Assembly (NCBI GenBank): GCA_964019425.1
Contig: OZ025831.1
Span: 372,001-436,000 of the forward strand
Direction of reading: 5' to 3'
From: Flectonema sp. DT1601
Lineage: Eukaryota > Euglenozoa > Diplonemea > Diplonemida > Diplonemidae
Length of the DNA: 64,000 nt
Positions 41,291-51,128 of this stretch are shown in pieces. Numbering within the stretch: the first letter of the stretch is position 1; the number at the start of each line of letters is the position of its first letter. The position numbers and the translations under genes are program-made. Below the pieces are notes generated by a model, which did not search any database, had not been told where the DNA came from, and saw only the letters and a list, made by a program, of their open reading frames with translations.

Positions 41291-41470
41291 AGATTATCGG
41301 GGGTTTTCTGCGTACATCACGAATTGAATTACTGAGAACTCAAACGCCTATTCCGTACACTTACTGAAGCTAGGAAAACAATAAAACACATATAACTTAA
41401 AAAAGAATCGTCGGGAAAAGAGAGAGAAAAATATGGGATTAAAAAAAAAAAAAAAAACTATTGCTTTGGG
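40851..41470. other. ~615-bp insertion relative to the paralogous block
   Basis: The sister block goes directly from the ORF stop to TTGCTCTTTGG (about 33645). Here about 615 bp intervene, including TTTG microsatellite, an A-run at about 41258-41287 and another near 41443. No ORF is present. Confidence 0.55.
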
Positions 41471-42060
41471 AAGGCAGTAAAAGTTGCTCTTTGGATTTTT
41501 TATTTATTTAACCAAAAAAATTATCATCAGCTTGGAACCCAATGATTACACTCACTTGTTTCTACCCCAATGAATTACCTCTCATTGTCTCTCAAGCAAT
41601 ATCAATATGGGTTGTCAGGCTGTCTCCTGGCAGAGATGGGAGGAGTAATGGAAAGACACCACAGAACAGAACAGTCTGAACGAGAATGAGCCCCTCAGTG
41701 ATTAAACCCACCGCACACGCGATGCGCCGGTCCAAAGTCCGGAACCTCACCACAAGCGATGGTCAGGAAGGGTGATGGGTCACTGGGCACAAGCGATGCC
41801 CATTTAGTTGTCAAAGTGACATGACGTATGGCAAACTGAACAGGTTTGACATCGCACAGCATACCAGCACCAACGGTACCATCTGGATATCACTCACCTT
41901 TTTCACTAGAATTCACACATTTTCACACATTTTCACAGGATTTCACTACCAAAAAGCAGCAAAAAATTAAGTGAAAAATCGTGAAAAATCGTGAAAAATC
42001 GTGAATTTTCGTGTAGCAAAGTGAAAAATCGTGAACACCTCCACCCTGCCGATCGCCTCA
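41471..42060 (+). repeat. Downstream flank and module M, copy 3 (empty site for the 880-bp repeat)
   Basis: It matches 33640-33719 joined directly to 34605-35099. It has three instead of two GTGAAAAATC repeats before CCGATCGCCTCA at the end. Confidence 0.8.
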
Positions 42061-42237
42061 CCAAAACAGAACTCTCAAGTTTCAGTTACAAACTTGGGCA
42101 AATGGTTTTAACCCGCCTGAAAAGGAAGCGCAAGAAGAGAATGAGACCCCAACGCGTCCGAGGGAGCGCTTATCACAAAAAAAGCGAACTCCACCCTCAA
42201 CGAACTTTCATGATCGCAGAAGAATCTTTTTAGATGA
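42061..42237 (+). pseudogene. C-terminal tail of the coiled-coil family
   Basis: It is joined directly to module M. In frame it reads LKFQLQTWANGFNPPEKEA, then a basic tail (RPRERLSQKKRTPPS) and RRRIFLDDDC stop. This supplies the family's natural C terminus, missing from the 36-kb copy. Confidence 0.6.
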
Positions 42238-42593
42238 CGATTGCTAAGTTCTAGTTTCTATTAGTATTTATTTATTTGTATTATTTTGTCGATATGTTTA
42301 TGTCTGTCCGATCATAACGTTAATCAGATTAATTGTTAATTGTAAATGGTTTAAACCCCAATCCAAGTTCCCAAGGCTTGGCATAGATATGAGTGACGCC
42401 TTACTGGCCTCCTCATCCTCTATGAGTGGTGAGGGGGCCAGCAATGGTTTTTTTTTATTTTATTTCTTTTTTTTTCTTTTTTCTTTTACTCTAATATGAA
42501 ATCTTTTTTTGAACAAAATGTGATTATTACAGGATTAGAGAACAAAGTCCTACAGCATGCAGTGGCGAGAAAGGACTGCCTGTCAGGCGAGAG

Positions 42594-43362
42594 ATGTCGA
42601 CAGAGCAAATGTACGTAGATGGTTTGTGTTTGACAGGGAGGAATGTTGTGTATCGCATGAAGGAGGTGGGAGGCGACGAGTGGAAGTTTTATGCGGGCAG
42701 GTTGAACCATATATCAACCAGAAGTGACGGAGTTCCAGTATTTGAAGTGATCGCAAGTTCTACGAATGATCACTTGCCTGGAGTGGAGCCGCATGCGGGA
42801 GAAGATGGTGCGGCATTCACGTTCCCCTTTCCAGGTTTCATATATTCGGGGGTATGGGCTTCAGAGGTTTATGAGGGAACAGAGCAGGCCGAAAGGTAAT
42901 GACAAGGACGATTTAGCTCTTGAACCGAACTTTGCGACGGATGCGAAGCAATTTGTACAATGGAGTGGGATTGTCGGTAATCCTGCCGATCCGCATGCGA
43001 CGGACAATTTAATTCGTGATCTTTACGCAAAGTATGTTTCGGCTGCCACCGCTAGCTCGCTGTTTCAGTCTAGTCAGCTGAATAGAGATTGGGAGATGCT
43101 GAAGGACGGTATAATCTCGGTACGGGATTTTGTGTCCTTCGGATACTATAGGTGGTACGACATGCCGGCGTACACTCGAAACCTGAATAGAATGTACCGC
43201 AGATTGATATACTCGTCCAATGAGTTCAAGAAGGTACACAACACTCCTAGGAGTGGCAAAGGCGGTCAGGTACAGAGGTACACAGCTAACAAGGGGGGCT
43301 ACAATTGGAGTGGAAAAGGAGCGAAGTCGATGGGAAACGTGAAAGGGGCTGGCTCCAAGTGA
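42594..43362 (+). CDS. Two overlapping hypothetical frames in a GC-rich island
   Basis: Frame A (42594-42899, 101 aa; VVYRMKEVGGDEWKFYAGRL) and frame B (42766-43362; RDLYAKYVSAATASSLFQSS, then a Gly/Lys-rich end SGKGGQ...GNVKGAGSK) overlap. Sense appears to switch from A to B near 42850-42900, as after a frameshift or unrecognised intron. A pyrimidine tract and ATTATTACAG acceptor at about 42533 suggest an upstream exon. Base composition is clearly more GC-rich than the surroundings. I do not recognise the family; the basic Gly/Lys tail suggests nucleic-acid binding. Confidence 0.4.
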
Positions 43363-43562
43363 AGGGTAGCCGGCCCCGCGGAGTTTGTGGGTTCCAGCTA
43401 AGCAGAGGGTTACCCGTGTGGGAAAGTCCGCCGACGTCGTTTGTCGAAGGTGTATCAGCAAACGGGAGGCCGACCGAGTCGTTTTTAAGGCGCCGGTCTC
43501 AAATATTAAATAAGCTAATAAACTAAATAAACAAAGCGATGTGAAAAGAAGGAAAAAGAAAA

Positions 43563-43898
43563 TTACAAGGGGGTGGGGTCACCGTGAACGTCATCAGCAG
43601 AACATCTCCTTCGATTGTAACGATATCTTGATGGAGGGGTCCGTTTTTTCAGAGTTGAACGCTCAGACTTTCTCGGCGGAGTTTCATTTTCCTCATGTTT
43701 TTCTGTGTCTGGCGGACTCAAACCTTCTGCCCAGGAAGCTAATTGAAACTTCAGGGCTGCAATTTGAGACCGTGCCAAGGCGAGTTGAACATTTAAATCG
43801 CTCGCCAATCCCGTTAACAATATGGATTGCTCAAGCTGCTCTGCGTGAGTTGTACACTGATGGTGATTCAGCTCCGAGAGGCGAAGTTGGGCATCCAA
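43563..43898 (-). pseudogene. C-terminal fragment of the coiled-coil family, inverted
   Basis: On the minus strand it reads EQLEQSILLTGLASDLNVQL, ALKFQLASWAEGLSPP and a basic KKRTPPSRYRYNRRR tail. This parallels the 36-kb and 42-kb copies but is more diverged, so it is an older copy. Confidence 0.55.
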
Positions 43899-44200
43899 TA
43901 GTTGTTCTGAGAGCTCTGCCGCTTTCTCATTTGTTTCGAGAGAGTCATCTACTGCTCGACAGTAGTTCTCGAGTAAGTCAATCCTACCCTCGGACCATTG
44001 TCTCGCAATAGGTGTATTCTCTTTAACAGAGATAGCGTGACTCGTCGTGAAATCTTGATCGGCGTGCGATCCATAGCTTCACTCTGTGGCAGTGTCGGAG
44101 GAATTAAAACTAGAGGACAAAGAGGTGAAATAATTTAGGGTAGGGATAAGGGGTTTAAGTAGAGGAGTAAAAAGACTACTTGAAGTTGTAAAAAGCGGGA

Positions 44201-44461
44201 GTGTCTCTCCAGAGCTGGACTGGAAGTATGAAACTGATTACATGTAAACCTATGACCCAGCGGTTGATGAGAAGTTATCTACAGAAGACTTACGCTGACA
44301 CAGACAGCTTCATCCTACACATCAAGACAGATGACCTACATAAGTCACTGGAAGGTATCAAGGATGAACTTGACACCTGCAACTATCCTGAGGACCAACC
44401 AATGTTCTCTGAAGAGCATAAGAAGGTTGCTGGGTACTTTAAGGATGAGACAGATGAGTGA
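44201..44461 (+). pseudogene. Polinton/Maverick-type DNA polymerase B fragment
   Basis: The frame contains YADTDSFILHIKTDD, the family-B palm motif C (YxDTDS), followed by CNYPEDQPMFSEEHKKVAGYFKDE, which parallels the Polinton protein-primed polymerase segment after motif C. Only about 60 residues of the polymerase remain and the surrounding frames are broken. No integrase or capsid genes are nearby, so this is a remnant. Confidence 0.6.
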
Positions 44462-44506
44462 GAAAATCTTTAATGTATGTAAAACAGCAGCAGAGGGGAG
44501 AAAGAG

Positions 44507-44863
44507 ATGTGTAACAAAACCTTCATCGAGAGGATTGAGAACAAGGGCTACCTGGGATGCATCTTTGAGCTGAAGTTTCGGTCATATTTTGCGGCAGGAG
44601 GCACTCTTCAAATGGGCCGGAAGACTATCAGACTCGAAAAGCACGGCTACGAGACATTAAGCAGCAGCTGTGTCCCTGAAGTTGGGGTGCTTTATCAACC
44701 TGTGAAGTCCAATTTTCACGGGTTGGATTTCTTCTTCCTAGCTAAGAAGAGTAAGAAAAGTGTTCTGTGTGTGCTACAAACAACAGTTTCTGAAACAACA
44801 CACGGTCCCTTGAAGTTCAACAAAGCAGATATTAAAGGCTTGGTTTCACATATACAAGGCTAG
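44507..44863 (+). pseudogene. Crinkler/RHS-like C-terminal fragment
   Basis: The 118-codon frame includes GVLYQPVKSNFHGLDFFFL and CVLQTTVSETTHGP. These resemble the conserved end of crinkler (CRN) and retrotransposon-hot-spot proteins (a 'P...F.G.D.F' then 'Q.TVS..H' pattern). The upstream part is missing. The assignment is by pattern memory only. Confidence 0.35.
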
Positions 44864-45821
44864 CACACATCTTGCAGGGTTTGAGTAGTAAGAAAGAAAG
44901 AAGGAAAGAAAAAAATGTTAACAGAACTAAGAAGAGACAAACAGTCCCAACTTGGCCCATCAAAGGCATACTTTGAACAAGCAGATACAAGCAATTTTTT
45001 TATGAATGCATCGGCAAGCACAAAATTTACTTACCTTACATACTTACCTTACACACATTTTCCCCATCTGGATTAAAAAAGTGTCACTAAAAGGAGATAT
45101 CTATAAATTCACTATATAAATTATACCACAGAAGTAGTAAAATACAAGCTAGAAAGACATGTGGCATCGGTTATTAGAAGAGGGTAGAAAGGAATTATTA
45201 AACTTGGGAAAATTCGTCTTTAACCTTCTTCACAGCAGGGCCTTCTGCTTTATTTGTCTTCTTCCTTATTGGGTCAGCAGCACACACCTTAAACATGTTG
45301 CACACTACTTGCAACATAGCATCAACATGTTTGTGAACCATTCTTGATCGCTGCTTTGTCAATAGGCGGGATTTCACTTTGAATGTCCGTTCAACATGTG
45401 CCTCTGTTGATCTCAGTTTGTGTGCGTGTTATTCATTACTTTATCATCATTTTCTCTCTCAGGTGCAATACATTGATGGCTAACTAGATTTCTTTTTTTA
45501 AAAGCTTTTTTTGGACAAGTATGCTGTAATAACTATTTTTCAGTGTAACCTTATACTACGTTGTCAAACCATCACACCCCTACAGAGGTGCGGGTATGTA
45601 TTCTAAGCTAATGCGACTCGTCCATTATTCATAGCTGTCGGTATATCCACCCAGCGTGTTGATATTTGTGTTCATTTCATTCATTTTATTCAGTTTTAGT
45701 TCTCTTATCGGTTCTATTCTGAAATTTCTTTTTTTTTTTTTTTTTTTTTTTTTTTGGGGTAGTGATAATTTGCAAAATATGAATATTCGATTAGAATTGT
45801 ATTTCGATTTCAAGGTTGTAC
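44864..45821. other. Intergenic spacer, no gene seen
   Basis: An AAG-rich tract at about 44890-44915 and a long T-run at about 45727-45756 precede the protease gene. Small frames here have no protein-like composition. Confidence 0.5.
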
Positions 45822-48299
45822 ATGAAACAATGCCCTCGTCATCAAATGTTGCAGTTCACAGTTTTATTCTCTCTTCTCTACGTATTCACTGCGCAGCGTT
45901 GTGTCCATGATGAACTTCACAGTAAACTTCCATTGCTTATTGCCAACCACACTACACAGGCAGACATAGAGGGAGTGGTAGCAACAAAGTATATTCCTGT
46001 AGAGATTACTGTGTCAGAGATACTTGATGGAGAAAGAACTTGTACATACGCAGGAAAGAGTGTGCCTGTTGGTGATCCAAGGCATCCAACTTACAAATGC
46101 TGGGCGAACCAGAACATAACACACGATTGTTACTATGAGTGTACAGCTCAGGATGTGGTGACTACTGCAAAAAGGGAAAACCTGTTCCTTATGTTGAATG
46201 AAGCTAAATCTTTTATTCGCGAAGCGCTGCTAACTCTAAACGGCAACGAATGGCTTCAGCCTTCTTTGATAGATTCCCCGTGTGACAGTCGAAGTAAAAT
46301 CAGACCTCCCGAACGGTATATAAACAAAACTTTTGTATCCGATAGCTATATATTAATGTTAGCTTACGAACCGCTTAGTTATTTAACTGGATCCCCTCAA
46401 GCTCATGCATATCCTTGTCAGCATTTATCTAATTATAAACCAATTTTTGGAGTACTAGTGGTATCGCCTGCTGAAATACCTTTTTTAACCCCCCTGCGTC
46501 TAATTCATGAGCTTTTTCATGCCTTGGGATTTTCTGCTGCTCTGTATAGGTTTTTAAACGTTCCGGGTACAGATCTACCCTATGCTACGAACCCTCTTGT
46601 TGATAATAAAACACTTGTTACTCCCGAGCTACAGTCTCTTCTAATAAACCACTTCGCGTGCAATGATACTGTTGGAGTTGAAGTGGATCCAACATCACCG
46701 AGCCACTTCAAAAAAACAAATTTTTACTACGACATGATGACTGCAAACGTAACAAACTTGCTTCAGCCAACAAAATTTTCACTTGGCTTCATGCAAGACA
46801 CTGGTTGGTACAGGGTTAGGTACGATGTTCTTAGTGTCAGTGATTACTTTCAATGGGGAGAAGGCAAGGGTTGTGAATTTCTGGAAAAGGGAGCATGTCA
46901 CTCTAGCAGCAGCTGGAGTGAATTAGTATGCAGTGCTTCCGAACGGCAGACTAGAAAATGCAGTAAAAACGGAAGACTCATAACAAAGTGCTCAATTCAG
47001 CTATATCCGGAAAAACCAGATCTTCTTAAGCAGGTTCCTATACCACGAGGATACCAGTGGTTTGGGTCTGAGTACATTGGTGGCAGCTTTTTAGCCGACT
47101 ACTGCGGGGTGCAAGAAGCAGTGGACTCATGTGTTGATAACACTCAGTGTTTTCACTCAACAGTAGCGGAGTCTTCAGCCATGTTTTTACTTTCATCGAC
47201 TAGCTGTGAGGGACAATCTGTTCAATCTGTTGATGTGTTGTATCACTACGGATCTATCCAGTCAAAAATAACATGCGAAACAGCTGCAAAATCTCTTGGG
47301 CTTCCATCAAATGTACAGACTACTAGAGTTAGCGAATTTCCCAACGGATGCTATTACAAAAAGAGTGATAATATTGTTTACTGGAATACATTGTCGACTG
47401 CAACGTCTGGCCAGCCTGATGTTGATCGTATGCTATTATGTACACTGAACTCTGAGATTCCTCCTCCAACTTGCTTACGATCATTTTGTGCCTCTGTCTC
47501 TGTTTCTGGTGGAGGAATTTCAAGATACCTGTATGTAGATATCGGTGGTGATTTTTATCATTGTCCGGAAGGTCGGCATATTAGGTTAATCAGAAATAGT
47601 GTTAGTGACAGCGAGTCAGACTTCATAAGACCGGGGTTCCCTCTTCCTGATCCAACTGACATTATTATTCAGACCGACTCTGGATTGATTGGTCGAATTG
47701 AATGCCCAAATACATCCGACAGATGTGAGTTAGTGTCGAGAGTTAATTTTACCAGGATGACTTCATATCCTATTGTAACAAGCGTCTCCCCAGATCCAAT
47801 TGATAGTCACGGCAACGAAGTGATTACTGTACGAGGTGTAAATTTCAAAACAGACTGTAGCATCATTATTGCTGGACAACTTGTCTCTAAAATAACTGTT
47901 ACCAACAACACTTATATTACAGGAGTGACTGCCGTATTAGAAGATGTTCAACAGGTATATCCATATGTTGACTTACGAGTGATATGTCCTTCTGACAGTT
48001 GTGGTCCATTTGTAGGTTGTAAAATTGCAGCTGTATCACCTAATCCCCTTCGAGTTATGGTCTCAAATAATTCTGTGACTCAAGATGAGACTTCTTCAAG
48101 TATGACCAAATCTTCTTCGGAGAGTAACATAGTCTGGGTAGTTGTTGGGGTGTCCTCTCTGTTTTGCATCCTTGCGTTCGTTGTGGGTATCGTTTTCTAC
48201 AGGAAGGTTAATGTATCTCCTCTAAAAGAAAAACCTGCGTACATATTGCCTCCTGGTCAGCACATAAATCCCCTTGATTTGAGTGAATTTCAAAAATAG
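45822..48299 (+). CDS. Leishmanolysin-like (M8) surface metalloprotease with IPT domain
   Basis: It is 825 aa from ATG 45822. A second ATG at 45846 would place the hydrophobic signal peptide (LQFTVLFSLLYVFTA) right at the N terminus. The catalytic zinc motif is HELFHALGF (H229, E230, H233). The third ligand H295 lies in SHFKKTNFYYDMMT, which also holds the Met-turn, and GFMQDTGWYRV follows as in the gp63 family. A Cys-rich region leads to an IPT/TIG-like immunoglobulin fold (SVSPDPIDSHGNEVITVRG), a transmembrane helix at about 770-792 (VVVGVSSLFCILAFVVGIVF) and a short cytoplasmic tail. It is thus a type I ectoprotease, expected to cleave extracellular or host-surface proteins. There are no introns and all key residues are present. 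Confidence 0.9.
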   Translation: MKQCPRHQMLQFTVLFSLLYVFTAQRCVHDELHSKLPLLIANHTTQADIEGVVATKYIPVEITVSEILDGERTCTYAGKSVPVGDPRHPTYKCWANQNITHDCYYECTAQDVVTTAKRENLFLMLNEAKSFIREALLTLNGNEWLQPSLIDSPCDSRSKIRPPERYINKTFVSDSYILMLAYEPLSYLTGSPQAHAYPCQHLSNYKPIFGVLVVSPAEIPFLTPLRLIHELFHALGFSAALYRFLNVPGTDLPYATNPLVDNKTLVTPELQSLLINHFACNDTVGVEVDPTSPSHFKKTNFYYDMMTANVTNLLQPTKFSLGFMQDTGWYRVRYDVLSVSDYFQWGEGKGCEFLEKGACHSSSSWSELVCSASERQTRKCSKNGRLITKCSIQLYPEKPDLLKQVPIPRGYQWFGSEYIGGSFLADYCGVQEAVDSCVDNTQCFHSTVAESSAMFLLSSTSCEGQSVQSVDVLYHYGSIQSKITCETAAKSLGLPSNVQTTRVSEFPNGCYYKKSDNIVYWNTLSTATSGQPDVDRMLLCTLNSEIPPPTCLRSFCASVSVSGGGISRYLYVDIGGDFYHCPEGRHIRLIRNSVSDSESDFIRPGFPLPDPTDIIIQTDSGLIGRIECPNTSDRCELVSRVNFTRMTSYPIVTSVSPDPIDSHGNEVITVRGVNFKTDCSIIIAGQLVSKITVTNNTYITGVTAVLEDVQQVYPYVDLRVICPSDSCGPFVGCKIAAVSPNPLRVMVSNNSVTQDETSSSMTKSSSESNIVWVVVGVSSLFCILAFVVGIVFYRKVNVSPLKEKPAYILPPGQHINPLDLSEFQK

Positions 48300-48644
48300 T
48301 ATAGCAAGCTCTTAGCGGTAAGATACAATTACTGGAATTGGACTCTTTAGCATGTTGTGGTGTTAGTTAACAAATGCTTTGTAGTTGTTAACCAAATGGA
48401 ATCATCAAGGAGACCGTTCTCCTTCTTTTGTAGACCTTTTCAACAACCTTTCTTATTAAGAATGTTAGATGTATTGCCGTAGCAAGAGTAAGTTTGTTCT
48501 TAGTTATCAACACCATGTTAATCAATCCAGGTGAATAAATATTATCATTATGATAGTGAATGCTTGTGGTCATCTGTGTGGATTTTAATATAATATTTTA
48601 GTTATCTCAACTAAAGTTATCTTACCGTAGGAATACATAATACA

Positions 48645-49445
48645 ATGGAAGACGTTGACCTATCAGTATCCAATGTTGAGGCAAGCAAACGAACGCGTAA
48701 GATTCTACGACAACAACTTGGTGATGGTGACGACTTGGCAGTCGCTCGTGGAGAAGAAGAAGAACGACTCGGAGGTGCGGATGAAGCCATTGATGAAGAA
48801 GATTACAACAATGAAATGGGTAACTCAATGACAGCATTTAACCTAAAAGATATCAGAGATACAGGAAAATTCGAAGGAGCTGGTTACACAGAAGGTGAAA
48901 AGAGAGATCCATGGTTGTACATGGTCGACGAAACGATAATTAGTTCAGCAAAACACCACAAAGAAGAAGTCCAAGAGGAGCCCCCACCTCCTAAAGAGGA
49001 ACTGATATTGGACCTCCTTACCACACTAGAAGGAGATGAAACAGTGAATCAAGCGATTAACCGCTTTGGAAAGGTAGTTGATGCTATCCGTAAACGGAAG
49101 CGAGCTAAAAAAGACTCTGACACACCAACCCCTACTAAAACGCTTGATGAAGCAAAGGAAGATCTTAACGCGATTGTCACTACCGCAAACCATTTACTTG
49201 GGCAGGACGAAACTGCAATTCATACATTCACTACTCGACAACTACAGTTTCTCCTCAAAGAGATGACTGCGGGATTTAAGTACGAAATTAAGTGGGAGGG
49301 CAAAGAGGAAATTCATGGACCTTTCACATCTGACCAACTTTACCAATGGGGAAGCGCTAGTTATTTAAACACTGCTACGGTACGAAGGGTTGGGCAGGAA
49401 GGATTCGAAATATCTGAATTACTGAAAAAGGTATTTACTCAATAG
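48645..49445 (+). CDS. CD2BP2/Lin1-like U5 snRNP protein with GYF domain
   Basis: It is 266 aa. The N-terminal half has the family hallmark MTAFNLKDIRDTGKFEGAGY followed by DPWLYMVDE, as in U5-52K/CD2BP2. An acidic/basic linker leads to a C-terminal GYF domain (about 210-266) with WEGKEEIHGPFTSDQLYQWG. The family binds Pro-rich ligands and the U5 proteins Prp6 and Dib1/15K during snRNP assembly in the nucleus. It is a single exon, and the stop is immediately followed by the LSU rRNA fragment. Length is shorter than in animals but close to compact protist forms. Confidence 0.85.
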   Translation: MEDVDLSVSNVEASKRTRKILRQQLGDGDDLAVARGEEEERLGGADEAIDEEDYNNEMGNSMTAFNLKDIRDTGKFEGAGYTEGEKRDPWLYMVDETIISSAKHHKEEVQEEPPPPKEELILDLLTTLEGDETVNQAINRFGKVVDAIRKRKRAKKDSDTPTPTKTLDEAKEDLNAIVTTANHLLGQDETAIHTFTTRQLQFLLKEMTAGFKYEIKWEGKEEIHGPFTSDQLYQWGSASYLNTATVRRVGQEGFEISELLKKVFTQ

Positions 49446-49449
49446 ATAA

Positions 49450-49640
49450 ATATCCTGTCTGTGATTGGAGGCATTGGGGATATCGTTTCCTCGACCTATT
49501 CTCAAACTTTAAATGGGCGTGGACGCGGGGTTGCTCAATTGAACCCCGACGAAGAATCCTGGTTCCAAGTGGGCCACTTCTAGTAAGCAGGACTGGCGAC
49601 GCGGGATGAACCGAGAGCTGACTTAAGGTGTCCATTCTTG
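49450..49640 (+). rRNA. Isolated fragment of eukaryotic LSU (28S) rRNA, domain II
   Basis: Universal LSU stretches are present in order: GATTGGAGG, CGACCTATTCTCAAACTTTA, AATGGGCGTGGAC, AATTGAACCCCGAC, AGTGGGCCACTTCTAGTAAG, ACTGGCGACGCGGGATGAAC and CTTAAGGTG. The variable hairpin keeps a paired stem (GGGGTT/AACCCC), so it does not look heavily mutated. Homology fades after about 49640. It begins within a few bases of the GYF gene stop, on the same strand, with no other rRNA around. It may be a pseudogene fragment, a piece of fragmented rRNA, or a read-through 3' UTR. Confidence 0.85.
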
Positions 49641-49670
49641 GCTTGTAAGCCAACCTGATCCGTTCCATGG

Positions 49671-49742
49671 AGAACTTCTATGCCAGGCTCCTCTACGGAA
49701 GAAGTTCTGTGGCATGTTATTAATCTTTTGAAGTGGAGCCTG
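49671..49742 (+). other. Strongly self-complementary segment after the rRNA fragment
   Basis: Perfect stems are AGAACTTC (49671-49678) with GAAGTTCT (49701-49708), ATGCCA (49680-49685) with TGGCAT (49710-49715), and CAGGCTCC (49684-49691) with GGAGCCTG (49735-49742). Some of these are mutually exclusive. The segment may be a structured RNA or diverged rRNA. Confidence 0.4.
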
Positions 49743-50011
49743 AGTCCGCTTGGAAATTTAACTAGAAACCTCTATTTACGTTTGATGCTCACCTGAACAA
49801 ATTACGGAATAAGTTATCTCATGAAGACTAGTTAATGATACTCACCTCAATAAGGCTTTTTATTCGCTTTCGCAGTTTAGCACTTCGTCGATTAGTATTG
49901 GTTTCTAATTTTTGGTTTAAAAATTAATTCTCAAAAAACCAGAATAACAATGTGATGTGTTCGATTATTTTATTAAAGCAAACAGAACAACAATAAATAG
50001 CTACCGACCAC

Positions 50012-50970
50012 ATGTCAAATGCACTGATAAGCACCCAAAAGCAAACCAAGTCACTGTCAGCGGTACCTGTAACATGGCTGGGACACGTGAAGGTGTGTCC
50101 TACTTAAATTACTCTTAAGTTATGACTTAGTTGCAATTTTCTTTATCTTAATAAATTCAGCCGCTTCCCGCAATTAAATTAACCATCGACGGTAAGGACT
50201 TCAAATGGGTACTTGATACAGGTTGTAGTCACAGTGCTGTCAGAGATAGGCAAGTCAACGTCTTGCGATGGAAACGAACTGGACTTAGTACGCGATGTAT
50301 TACTTATGCAACAAGTAGTAATAAAGAAACAGTTGCTATAGTACGACCCGAATACAATGAGGACCTTTTGAATTTTCCTACGGAACTAAAAGTTCCTCCA
50401 AAAACAACTTTACTTCCATTCAACTCTACGGGTGTGTTGGGAAATGATTTCATTGCAGCGAATCGAGTTGTGCGCCTCAATTGGAAAGAAGGCGAATTGT
50501 TTACCAGAGAAATAGAATGCAGCGATTTGAGTAAATTTGAACTTCTCCTTCCGTACAAGGCACTTCCCTTTATTAGGTTGATAGTACAAGATTCTAAAAG
50601 TGGAAGATGTAAAGAAGTACTTGGGCTTATTGACACTGGCAGTGTTGTTTCTGTGATGCTTCCTGACCTCTCTACATTTCTCCACTGCGGGTCGGAGAGT
50701 GAGTTATCAGACGCTGGTTGTGTTCTTCTTCCTCAAGCTGGTCCCAACCAGGTGACTGCAGGTGGATCGGTAGCTGTATCTTTGGTATTTCAGACAAATA
50801 CGTCTGAAACAGTTCTACAATTGGGTGTTCCTTTTGAAATTGCTTCTCTCTCCGCAATTAAACATCATCAAAGACGACTGCGAGAACCTGTTATCCTACT
50901 CGGACTATCTTTTTTATTACTTCGGAAATCTCTCGTTATCTCTCATACGGAGAAAGCTGTTTGGTTCTAA
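50012..50970 (+). CDS. Small aspartic protease with two DTG motifs
   Basis: There are two exons, 50012-50092 and 50161-50970; the intron is 68 nt (GTGTGTCC...AATTCAG), phase 0, giving 296 aa. The first catalytic motif is WVLDTGCSHSAV (Asp46) and the second is GLIDTGSVVSVML (Asp185), 139 residues apart. A bilobal pepsin-like enzyme usually has about 180 between them, while retropepsins have one motif per chain. The family therefore seems to be a compact two-lobed enzyme or tandem retropepsin-like domains. There is no signal peptide, so it is probably intracellular. Without splicing the first motif would lack a start codon. Confidence 0.65.
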
Positions 50971-51128
50971 TGCTCGCGAATTAAACTTACTTACACTCTT
51001 GTGAAGCTTTTAACCTTTTGATATTTAATTCATTTTACCTGAGGGTGGATGTAATTTTTTTTTTGAAATTATATTTATTAGTACCGGTAGGTCTTAATTT
51101 TATTTTGTATCAGCGGACCACAAACACG

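Noticed and set aside
45159-45347. 62-codon ORF in the spacer before the protease gene
   Set aside because: No motif, no good context, composition like spacer.
49510-49550. GGGGTT/AACCCC hairpin as a transcription terminator or novel ncRNA
   Set aside because: It is the variable hairpin of the LSU rRNA domain II fragment.
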